From the NCBI GenBank assembly GCA_030049565.1, contig JASIKQ010000024.1, positions 1 to 6,091 on the forward strand: DNA of 6,091 nt, in the 5' to 3' direction. This stretch comes from Candidatus Sulfotelmatobacter sp. (GTDB lineage Bacteria > Acidobacteriota > Terriglobia > Terriglobales > Acidobacteriaceae). The translations under genes were made by a program, and so were the position numbers. Below are positions 1-5,540 of the stretch, piece by piece. Numbering within the stretch: the first letter of the stretch is position 1; every line of letters begins with the position of its first letter. The notes under the pieces are model-generated. The model was not told where the DNA came from. It searched no databases and saw only the letters and a program-made list of their open reading frames with translations.

Positions 1-784
1 GATAGAGCAAGAACACTCCTGCCAGGAACATGCCGCACAGATAAAACAGCCCTCCGCGGTCGAGCAGTGGCCACATCGTAGTGGCTATTAGGATCACGGT
101 GAAGCCGACAATCTCGGCGCGGGTGAAGCGGGAATCGAGATCGAACGCGGGCAGCATCTTGAAGCCGGCCCGGGTATAGTCCTCCCGGTACATCAACGCA
201 ATCGCCAGGAAATGCGGGAATTGCCACAGAAAGAGAATGGCGAAGAGAAACCATGCCTGTCGGCCAATACTTGCCGACGCGCCCGCCCATCCGATCAAAA
301 CCGGCATCGCGCCCGGAACTGCACCCGGCAATGTGCACAACGGGGTCCTTCGCTTCAATGGAGTGTAGATCAGTAGATAAGAAAGCAACGTCGAGAGCGC
401 GAGCAAGGCGGCCAATCGGTTCACGGCGATGGCAAGATACAAGCCTCCGGCGATGCTCAGCAGGATCCCAAACAGAAATGCATCACGCGCATTCAGCCTG
501 CCCGAGGGCAGCGGCCGGTTAGCCGTGCGGCGCATCTGTCCGTCCCAAACTCGTTCCATCCACTGATTCAGCGTAGCCGTTCCGCTAGCCACCAGCAAAG
601 TTCCGATGAGCGTGTTGACCAGGCCAACCATGCGCAGCGGTCCACGGCAGGCAAGATAATAGCCAGCCGAAGTGCTCATCAGAATCAACAGGTTCACCTC
701 GGGCTTGGTCAGCGTGTAATAGTCCCGAAGCTTGGATACGCGCAGATTTGCTGAGTTGGACCGCATCGTTGTATTTGTTGCCAT
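1..784 (-). CDS. ctaB: Heme O synthase (protoheme IX farnesyltransferase), 3' partial
   Basis: 261 codons are present and the frame runs off the window at position 1; the family is usually ~290-310 aa, so perhaps 30-50 residues are missing. This UbiA-type membrane prenyltransferase transfers a farnesyl group from farnesyl diphosphate to heme b, giving heme O, the precursor of heme A. Visible motifs: 'KLRDYYTLTKPEV' at the N-terminus; the first prenyl-diphosphate motif around Asn73-Arg90 with Glu77, Asp81 and 'MRRTANRPLPSG'; 'YTPLKRRTPLCTLPGAVPG' (140-158); and 'WQFPHF' followed by 'YREDYTRAGFKMLP' (187-212). Glu77 replaces the usual first Asp, a swap I recall from other family members. Hydrophobic segments are spread throughout. 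The ATG at 784 lies 5 nt after the CxxC gene. No good Shine-Dalgarno sequence precedes it, so coupled translation is likely. Co-location with cox genes is typical. Confidence 0.96.
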   Translation of the reverse strand, partial: MATNTTMRSNSANLRVSKLRDYYTLTKPEVNLLILMSTSAGYYLACRGPLRMVGLVNTLIGTLLVASGTATLNQWMERVWDGQMRRTANRPLPSGRLNARDAFLFGILLSIAGGLYLAIAVNRLAALLALSTLLSYLLIYTPLKRRTPLCTLPGAVPGAMPVLIGWAGASASIGRQAWFLFAILFLWQFPHFLAIALMYREDYTRAGFKMLPAFDLDSRFTRAEIVGFTVILIATTMWPLLDRGGLFYLCGMFLAGVFLLY

Positions 785-789
785 CTCGA

Positions 790-1077
790 TTACCAGTCGG
801 ACCGGGGTTCTACGCGGGCATCCGCCTGGTTGAATTGGTTACGCCTACGATAAGCGAGAACCATGGCGGCCAGACAGATCGACAGCGGTGGAATGATGAG
901 AATAATGATCCCGCTGCGCAATGCCCGAATCATGCGGGCGCCGGAATTCGCTGCTTGCGTGTAGCAAAGCGAGCAGCCTTGGGAGAACGCCAGCGGAGTA
1001 AGCGTCAGCGCGACTAAGGCCATGAGCGAAATCGCGACCAGACGCGAGACTTTTCGGAATTTCATTCTTGTCTTCAC
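790..1077 (-). CDS. Small CxxC membrane protein of unknown function
   Basis: 95 aa. An N-terminal basic region and hydrophobic stretch (~13-31) ending 'PLAFSQ' looks like a signal peptide or signal anchor. Directly after it comes 'GCSLCY', a CxxC pair (Cys35, Cys38), placed on the outer face. A second hydrophobic segment (~56-76) follows, then 'RRR', which puts the hydrophilic C-terminus in the cytoplasm. There is no His after the CxxC, so it is not a heme c site. A further Cys68 lies inside the second membrane segment. It is not a family I can name. Similar small CxxC proteins are, as I recall, found in acidobacterial genomes as hypothetical proteins. Position between subunit III and ctaB, with 12-nt and 5-nt spacers, suggests a part in oxidase biogenesis such as copper handling or thiol redox, which is inference. 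GTG 1077 is the preferred start; ATG 1065 would drop four residues. Confidence 0.75.
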   Translation of the reverse strand: MKTRMKFRKVSRLVAISLMALVALTLTPLAFSQGCSLCYTQAANSGARMIRALRSGIIILIIPPLSICLAAMVLAYRRRNQFNQADARVEPRSDW

Positions 1078-1086
1078 AGCTGTTCG

Positions 1087-1091
1087 CCCTC
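1087..1091 (-). promoter_or_regulatory. Ribosome binding site deciding a GTG start for the CxxC protein
   Basis: The minus strand reads GAGGG, overlapping the TGA stop of the second subunit III gene. It is 9 nt before GTG at 1077 and 21 nt before the alternative ATG at 1065. The spacing favours the GTG and suggests translational coupling to the upstream gene. Confidence 0.6.
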
Positions 1092-1758
1092 AGATCTTCG
1101 TCCAAAGCAAAAACAGCAGATACAGCCAAAGAATATCCATGAAATGCCAGTACTGCGCGGCGGCCGCAAACGTACTCCGGCGCAGAACCAAGCGATGCAG
1201 CTTGCTCATGACGTAGACCAATCCAGCTAGGCCGCCCAGCACGTGCACCGCGTGCACACCCGTGAATACGTAAAAAAATGAGCTGTTCGTATTCGTAGCG
1301 AGATAAAGCCCTTCCGACTTCAGTCGGAGCCACGCCATATACTGGCCGGCGACGAAAAGCAGGCCGAGCGACAGCGTTATCCCCAGCCAACGCATCGGCA
1401 CTGCCATCTGGCTTTCGCTACCTTGAGCGTAGCGTGTAAGACTCCGGCGGGCGAACTCCAAAGTCACGCTGCTAACCAGCAACACCAGCGTGTTTATGAA
1501 AAGTACGGGCGGCAGAGTAACGTGCCCCCAACCCATCCCCACGCCCTGGCGCACGACCAAAGCGCTGGTGAGCGCAGCGAACGACATTGTGATCGCGCCC
1601 AGCGTCACCCACATCCCGGTTCGGGCCGGCTCCAGAGGATGGTCCCGACTTGCTCGCAAGTCGCCCTCGGCAGGAACCAGATTCCGGCCGCCGTCGTTCC
1701 CTGAGTAGTCTGCCAAAGAGAGATCTATTTGTGGGGGTTCGGTGATTGTTGTTGCCAT
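1090..1758 (-). CDS. Second, divergent cytochrome c oxidase subunit III-like protein
   Basis: 222 aa. A ~45-residue hydrophilic N-terminus precedes five hydrophobic segments: ~49-70, ~82-103, ~123-146, ~160-184 and ~200-221. It keeps the heme-copper oxidase subunit III signature His169/His172 ('GVHAVHV') and 'QYWHFMDILW' (His205, Asp208). It differs clearly from coxC. The acidic position in the first shared helix is Ala55 (Asp44 in coxC), and the acid before the YWHF motif is Ala199 (Glu190 in coxC). It is therefore likely a paralogue with a structural role rather than a duplicate of coxC. It starts 33 nt after the subunit IV-like gene and ends with TGA, whose last bases form part of the ribosome site of the next gene. 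It could instead be a subunit III of a distinct oxidase type, but the operon position argues that both belong to this complex. Confidence 0.87.
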   Translation of the reverse strand: MATTITEPPQIDLSLADYSGNDGGRNLVPAEGDLRASRDHPLEPARTGMWVTLGAITMSFAALTSALVVRQGVGMGWGHVTLPPVLFINTLVLLVSSVTLEFARRSLTRYAQGSESQMAVPMRWLGITLSLGLLFVAGQYMAWLRLKSEGLYLATNTNSSFFYVFTGVHAVHVLGGLAGLVYVMSKLHRLVLRRSTFAAAAQYWHFMDILWLYLLFLLWTKI

Positions 1759-1799
1759 TACTTCACACTCCTGACTTCTGATTTCTCGCCATTACTTCA
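1754..1799. repeat. 12-bp direct repeat, 34 nt apart, at a gene junction
   Basis: GCCATTACTTCA occurs at 1754-1765 and again at 1788-1799. On the minus strand each copy reads TGAAGTAATGGC. The upstream copy contains the TAA stop of the subunit IV-like gene fused to an ATG (TAATG). The downstream copy carries the same TAATG, whose ATG is the start of the second subunit III gene. Between them lie a nine-codon frame (1763-1792) and the AGGAG ribosome site. A small duplication that separated a once-overlapping stop/start pair is a possible origin. Confidence 0.6.
1768..1772 (-). promoter_or_regulatory. Ribosome binding site of the second subunit III gene
   Basis: The minus strand reads AGGAG, 9 nt before the ATG at 1758. 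It lies inside the spacer between the two copies of the 12-bp repeat. It has no comparable partner in front of the upstream ATG at 1792, so it favours 1758 as the true start. Confidence 0.7.
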
Positions 1800-2094
1800 G
1801 CAGCCGCATGCTGGCCATGCGGAAGGCATCCGGAAAGAAATAGCAGAGAAAGATGAGCACGAAGAGCGTAGCCGGAAAAACCGTCCAGAATAGAATCCGC
1901 CTCTCGTACTTCACGTGCATTAAATACATAATGGCCACAAACCCTTCCAGCGAGGCCAGGCACAACAAGGAAAACAGCAGAGTCCGTGTAGCCAAATGCT
2001 GATAAGTGAGAATCACTTCCAATCCAACAATCAACATCAGGCCCACGCCAAGTCCTACGTAGGAACTCATGGTCAGTTCGCGATTCGATGACAT
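1792..2094 (-). CDS. Cytochrome c oxidase subunit IV-like small membrane protein (COX4_pro/CyoD family)
   Basis: 100 aa. Three hydrophobic segments (~12-30, ~37-58, ~67-89) and the motif 'AIMYLMHVKYERR' (compare the usual FMHLK-x-E) match the prokaryotic subunit IV family. That family is non-catalytic and aids assembly or stability of the oxidase, notably the CuB region in bo3 enzymes. Length matches the family's usual ~90-110 aa. The ATG at 2094 follows a GGGGGGA run (2102-2108) at about 8 nt. An out-of-frame ATG at 2100-2102 opens only a nine-codon frame. It sits between the two subunit III genes, 36 nt after coxC and 33 nt before the second, which supports membership of the complex. A second in-frame Met at residue 9 is a possible alternative start. 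Sequence similarity in this family is low, so the call rests on topology, motif and context. Confidence 0.82.
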   Translation of the reverse strand: MSSNRELTMSSYVGLGVGLMLIVGLEVILTYQHLATRTLLFSLLCLASLEGFVAIMYLMHVKYERRILFWTVFPATLFVLIFLCYFFPDAFRMASMRLLK

Positions 2095-2130
2095 TTCTTC
2101 ATCCCCCCGCTCGGTTCTCGTCTTCTCTTC

Positions 2131-2778
2131 TTAGCGAGCATTCATCAAATACATCAACGGGAAAACAAACATCCAGACCAGATCGACGAAGTGCCAGTAG
2201 AGACCGGCGGTTTCGACGTGGCTCTCATCGTAGTGCCCCTGGTTATAGCCGCGCGTGATGAAAGCCAACGCGATGATGCCGCTGACGACGTGGGTTAAAT
2301 GTAGTCCGGTGACGCTGAAGAAGGTTGCCCCGAACTGCTGCGCGCCTCCAGTTGGATTGTAGAAAAGTCGCCAGCCTTCACCGAACAGCTTGAACCATTC
2401 GCGGAGATGCAGAGCGGCGAAAACAGCGCCTAAGATCATCGTGACCGCCAGCCATTTTTCGGCCAAGGCCTTCGTGCCGCTTTGTGCCGCACGCACTGCG
2501 GCCAGCATGGTCAGACTGCTCGAGAGCAGCACCGCCGTCATGACCATGCCGTTCATGATGGACGAAAATCCGAAGGGCGTGCCCCAAACGGGGGCCCCGA
2601 TGCGCATGTAGCCGTAGGCAAAAAGAAACGCTCCGAAAGTGCAAGCGTCGGAGACGATAAATATCCACATCCCCAACTTCTTTTTGTCTATGCCGTATGG
2701 AGATTCCTCCATCTGGATTTCGTGCTCTGTCGCGACGGCCAGTTCCGATAGTGCGATCATCAGTTCGGATTGGTTCAC
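2131..2778 (-). CDS. coxC: Cytochrome c oxidase subunit III
   Basis: 215 aa with a GTG start. Subunit III has no redox centre; in this family it stabilises subunit I and supports proton uptake through the D-channel. Five membrane segments are visible: ~35-59, ~75-97, ~107-127, ~148-175 and ~190-213. This is the short form lacking the first two helices of the seven-helix version. Family hallmarks are present: Asp44 in 'FIVSDACTFGAF' (the conserved acidic position, Glu in many homologues), the His pair His160/His163 ('GLHLTHV'), and 'ETAGLYWHFVDLVW' with Glu190, His196 and Asp199. It lies 44 nt after coxA and 36 nt before the subunit IV-like gene. The N-terminal ~30 residues are hydrophilic with several acidic residues. 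This is the canonical one of two subunit III genes in the operon. Confidence 0.95.
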   Translation of the reverse strand: MNQSELMIALSELAVATEHEIQMEESPYGIDKKKLGMWIFIVSDACTFGAFLFAYGYMRIGAPVWGTPFGFSSIMNGMVMTAVLLSSSLTMLAAVRAAQSGTKALAEKWLAVTMILGAVFAALHLREWFKLFGEGWRLFYNPTGGAQQFGATFFSVTGLHLTHVVSGIIALAFITRGYNQGHYDESHVETAGLYWHFVDLVWMFVFPLMYLMNAR

Positions 2779-2783
2779 GGCAT

Positions 2784-2790
2784 CTCCTTT
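2784..2790 (-). promoter_or_regulatory. Strong ribosome binding site fixing the GTG start of coxC
   Basis: The minus strand reads AAAGGAG, 5 nt before GTG at 2778. An ATG at 2781-2783 directly abuts the Shine-Dalgarno sequence and hits TGA after two codons (ATGCCGTGA), with that TGA overlapping the GTG. Zero spacing makes initiation at that ATG unlikely, so GTG is the supported start. Confidence 0.75.
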
Positions 2791-2822
2791 CGAAACGATT
2801 TATGTTAGGCGTGCAATCTTCT

Positions 2823-4589
2823 TTAGGTTCCGGCCACTGATGCTTCCGGCGAAGTCTGCATCACGCTGGCTTCACCGTCGTATTCCATGGGTCCGTGGTA
2901 AACCGTGAGTTGCCGCCCGCCAAAGTTATCGAATGGCGGCGGCGAAGTCGTATCCCATTCCAGCGTCGTGGCACCCCATGGATTATCCGGGGCCTTTCGT
3001 CCTTTGAAGCGGCTCCAGATCGCGTTGTAGAGGAAGATGAACTGCGCTGCTCCCGTCAGCAACGCCGCCACGGTCATGAACCGGTTGGCGGGAATCAGCG
3101 GGATCATGAAGTCGTCGACCAAAGCTGAATATCGGCGAACCGCGCCAGCGAAGCCCGTCAGTTGCATCGTCATGAAAATGCAGTAGACGCCGACGAAAGT
3201 GATCCAGAAATGCAGCTTGCCCAGCTTTTCGTTCATCATCCGCCCAAACATTTTCGGGAACCAGTAATAGAAGCCAGCGAAGGTTGCGAAGATGGCCGAG
3301 AGTCCCATCGTGAAGTGGAAATGCCCCACCACGAAGCTAGTCGCGTGCAGGTAGGAATCGGTGGAAGGCTGCGCCAGGAAGAACCCGCCGATCCCGCCAC
3401 TGATGAACAGCGAAATGAACCCCAGGCTGTACAGCAGGGGGGTGGCAAAACGAATGTTGGCTCCATACAAAGAAAACACCCAGACCAGCACTGCGATGAT
3501 CGAGGGGATGGTGATGAACAACGTCGGCACCGAGAACACCATCGCCATGTATGGACTCATGCCGCTCACGAACATGTGATGCCCCCAGACCACGAAGCTG
3601 AGGGTCCCGACCGCGATCTCAGAGAAGGTGATCACCTTCCATCCGCCCACCAGCGGTTTACGGATGAAGGTCGGCATGATGTGGGAGACGATTCCGAAAG
3701 CCGGCAGAATGATGATGTAAACCTCCGGATGTCCGAAGAACCAGAACAGGTGCTGAAACAAAAGCGGCGATCCACCGGAGTGCGGCTGGAGTTGATCGTT
3801 GAAGACCAGCCCGCCGGGAATAAAGAAACTGGTTCCACCCAGGCGATCGAGCACTAACAGCAGGCAGGTTGGCAGCAAGACGGCGAAGGCCAGCAAGCTC
3901 ACCCATGCATCGATGAACCACCCCCAGGTCGCGAGTGGCAGGCGTGACAACTTCAGTCCCTTGGTACGCAGGTCGAGAGTGGTCACAATGAAGTTCAGCG
4001 CTCCGAGCAACGACGCGATGCAGAACATAGCGATCGAGAGTCCCCAGAGATTCTGTCCCCAGCCCTGGCCGGGTCCGGCGACCGGACCCACAGCGCTCAA
4101 CGGTGCGTAAGCCGTCCAACCAGAAAGTGGCGGTCCGTCGGGAATAAAGAATGTGGCGCAGGCCAGAAGGAAACCGACGAATGTGACCCAGAACGACGAC
4201 ATGTTCAGGCGGGGAAATGCCATGTCTGCCGCTCCCACGTGGATGGGCAGCATGAAGTTGCCGAAGCCTGCAAACGGCGCCGCGGTGAGCACGAAGAACG
4301 CCATGATGGTGCCGTGCATCGTCATCAGCGACAGGTAGTACTCCGGTGTCATCACGCCACCCGGCGCGCCGGCCGGCGAAAGCCATCCCAACAACGGAAT
4401 ACGCACATCGGGCCAGGCCAGGTGGACGCGCATAGCCCAGGAAAGCGCCATGCCGACGAACGCCGCCACCAGACTCAGGGTCAGGTACTGGATTCCGATT
4501 ACTTTGTGATCGACGCTGAAGATGTATTTGCGCACGAAGCCCTGCGGCGGTGCGTGATGGGCTACTGCACGTACTGACGTTTGTGCCAT
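2823..4589 (-). CDS. coxA: Cytochrome c oxidase subunit I (A-type heme-copper oxidase)
   Basis: 588 aa, about 12 membrane helices. This is the catalytic subunit that reduces O2 to water at heme a3-CuB. Visible ligands: His92 and His425 (low-spin heme), His423 (heme a3), His287, His337 and His338 (CuB), and Tyr291 in 'GHPEVY', the residue cross-linked to His287 in A-type enzymes. The D-channel is intact: Asp122, Asn111, Asn129 and Glu289. Arg485-Arg486 (heme propionates) are present. Unusual: the K-channel lysine position is Ala366 in 'IPSIIAVLVW', although Ser302 and Ser363 (usual Thr) remain; and the Mg-site pair is His415-Ala416 instead of His-Asp. The start was chosen at ATG 4589, giving the typical 'MAQTS...FSVDHKVIG' N-terminus behind GGGGT (4596-4600). 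An in-frame extension to 4754 would overlap coxB by over 100 nt and adds no family-like sequence. coxC follows after 44 nt. Heme type (A versus O) cannot be read directly; ctaB nearby fits either. Confidence 0.98.
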   Translation of the reverse strand: MAQTSVRAVAHHAPPQGFVRKYIFSVDHKVIGIQYLTLSLVAAFVGMALSWAMRVHLAWPDVRIPLLGWLSPAGAPGGVMTPEYYLSLMTMHGTIMAFFVLTAAPFAGFGNFMLPIHVGAADMAFPRLNMSSFWVTFVGFLLACATFFIPDGPPLSGWTAYAPLSAVGPVAGPGQGWGQNLWGLSIAMFCIASLLGALNFIVTTLDLRTKGLKLSRLPLATWGWFIDAWVSLLAFAVLLPTCLLLVLDRLGGTSFFIPGGLVFNDQLQPHSGGSPLLFQHLFWFFGHPEVYIIILPAFGIVSHIMPTFIRKPLVGGWKVITFSEIAVGTLSFVVWGHHMFVSGMSPYMAMVFSVPTLFITIPSIIAVLVWVFSLYGANIRFATPLLYSLGFISLFISGGIGGFFLAQPSTDSYLHATSFVVGHFHFTMGLSAIFATFAGFYYWFPKMFGRMMNEKLGKLHFWITFVGVYCIFMTMQLTGFAGAVRRYSALVDDFMIPLIPANRFMTVAALLTGAAQFIFLYNAIWSRFKGRKAPDNPWGATTLEWDTTSPPPFDNFGGRQLTVYHGPMEYDGEASVMQTSPEASVAGT

Positions 4590-4645
4590 GTTCTTACCCC
4601 AGGAGAAATGTTTTCTTCTGCTCGACCAAGGTAGACGACCATCCC

Positions 4646-5446
4646 TTACTGCATGGCCGCTTGCTTCTTGAGCCACTCGTCGTAGTCCGCCTGCGAGAGC
4701 ACGGAAAGATACGCCTTCATGTTGTAATGCCCCAGGCCGCACAACTGGGTGCACACGATCTCATATCGTCCCGTCTGGGTTGCAGTGAAGTGGATCGGAA
4801 TGACCAGGCCGGGGACGAAATCCTGCTGCACCCGCAATTCCCGCACATCGAAAGAGTGCCCCACATCTTTGGAGTGCAGCGTGAGCAGAATCGGCTTGTT
4901 TACAGGAATGGCGAGCTCGGCGGTGACGATGTCATCTTTGGCGTCTGGATCATGGTCCGTGTCCAGACCGAAGAAGTTGGAAGTTCCCTCATTGATAAGC
5001 TCGGGATGCAGCGCACCAAATGTTCCATCCGGACCGGGGTAGCGGAAATAGTAGGCAAACTGCCCCGCCTGCACATCGATGTGTATGGAGCCTGGGTCGG
5101 GCGCCTCGAAATAAACTGCTCCCCAGGCTTTGGAACCTATGGCTGAGAGCGCAAGAACTTCGGCGCCGACAATGACGAATGCAAATATAACAAGGGGTTT
5201 CGCTCCCCCCGGGATTTGCCTCAATTTGTTCCTAGCGCCGCCGTAGAGAAAAACAAAGGCTGCCAGCACTATTTGCCCTGCCACAAATAGCACCCCGGCG
5301 GCCAGCATGGTTTCTTCAATCTGGTGATCGATTTTGGGACCGTGGACCGAGATGTCCACCGGCATCCACCACACGTGAGCAATCACGCAATAAGCGGTAA
5401 CCAGCGTAATGAGGATTACGACTACGGCGAAAACTTTCCCTACCAT
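4646..5446 (-). CDS. coxB: Cytochrome c oxidase subunit II (CuA-binding)
   Basis: 266 aa. It accepts electrons from a periplasmic donor at the binuclear CuA centre and passes them to subunit I. CuA ligands are complete with canonical spacing: His197, Cys232, Cys236, His240, Met243, plus Gln234 where Glu is usual. Three hydrophobic segments are seen: ~5-24 (extra or uncleaved signal), ~47-69 and ~84-107. The basic loop at 71-83 fits the usual subunit II hairpin with both ends periplasmic. Residues ~141-172 form an insertion ending in an Asp-rich stretch (Asp162, 164, 166, 168, 171, 172). There is no C-terminal cytochrome c domain, so it is not a caa3 fusion. The aromatic patch is 'QFAYYF' rather than QWxW. 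The ATG at 5446 follows GGTGA (5454-5458) at 7 nt. coxA starts 56 nt downstream. The CuA site makes a cytochrome c (or cupredoxin) oxidase far more likely than a quinol oxidase. Confidence 0.97.
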   Translation of the reverse strand: MVGKVFAVVVILITLVTAYCVIAHVWWMPVDISVHGPKIDHQIEETMLAAGVLFVAGQIVLAAFVFLYGGARNKLRQIPGGAKPLVIFAFVIVGAEVLALSAIGSKAWGAVYFEAPDPGSIHIDVQAGQFAYYFRYPGPDGTFGALHPELINEGTSNFFGLDTDHDPDAKDDIVTAELAIPVNKPILLTLHSKDVGHSFDVRELRVQQDFVPGLVIPIHFTATQTGRYEIVCTQLCGLGHYNMKAYLSVLSQADYDEWLKKQAAMQ

Positions 5447-5496
5447 GTTTTTGTCACCCCAGAACCGGCCCCTTAACGCCGGCTAAGTTTGCAGAC

Positions 5497-5523
5497 GGCC
5501 CGCAAGCTGTGCGCTGGCGGGCC
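5497..5523 (-). other. GC-rich stem-loop between the copper-protein gene and coxB
   Basis: Positions 5497-5507 pair with 5513-5523: ten base pairs and one A/G mismatch around a 5-nt loop, with an outer perfect 7-bp GGCCCGC/GCGGGCC arm. On the minus strand no U-run follows, so it does not look like an intrinsic terminator for the operon. An AGGAGG sequence just before it (5522-5527) has no start codon at a sensible distance. A weaker 5-bp stem (5465-5469 with 5478-5482) lies between it and coxB. Plausible roles are mRNA processing or stability, or partial attenuation that sets coxB level relative to the upstream gene. This is a structural call only. Confidence 0.5.
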
Positions 5524-5540
5524 TCCTGTTTCCCTTTCTG

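Noticed and set aside
253..522. 89-aa open frame on the plus strand
   Set aside because: It is antisense to ctaB, whose motifs are continuous across this stretch on the minus strand.
961..978. Cys35/Cys38 of the small protein as a lipobox or heme c site
   Set aside because: Residues before Cys35 (Ser-Gln-Gly) do not fit a lipobox, and no His follows the CxxC as needed for a heme c attachment site.
845..1390. 181-aa open frame on the minus strand
   Set aside because: It overlaps both the second subunit III gene and the CxxC gene out of frame, and has no recognisable domain.
1763..1963. 66-aa open frame on the minus strand ending in the spacer
   Set aside because: Most of it is an out-of-frame reading of the subunit IV-like gene; only its last nine codons fall in the spacer, and these are discussed with the repeat.
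3162..3857. 231-aa open frame on the plus strand
   Set aside because: It is antisense to coxA, with a composition very rich in Glu, His, Arg and Asp and no motif; it is a shadow of a long GC-rich membrane-protein gene.
3658..4386. 242-aa open frame on the minus strand in another frame
   Set aside because: It lies wholly inside coxA in a different frame and shows no family feature; coxA itself has all expected catalytic residues.
4590..4754. In-frame N-terminal extension of coxA to an upstream start at 4754
   Set aside because: It overlaps coxB by more than 100 nt, and the extra 55 residues do not resemble the N-terminus of subunit I. ATG 4589 gives the expected N-terminus.
5497..5523. Intrinsic transcription terminator
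   Set aside because: No T-run follows the hairpin on the minus strand. A T-rich tract follows it on the plus strand, but there is no plus-strand gene to terminate.
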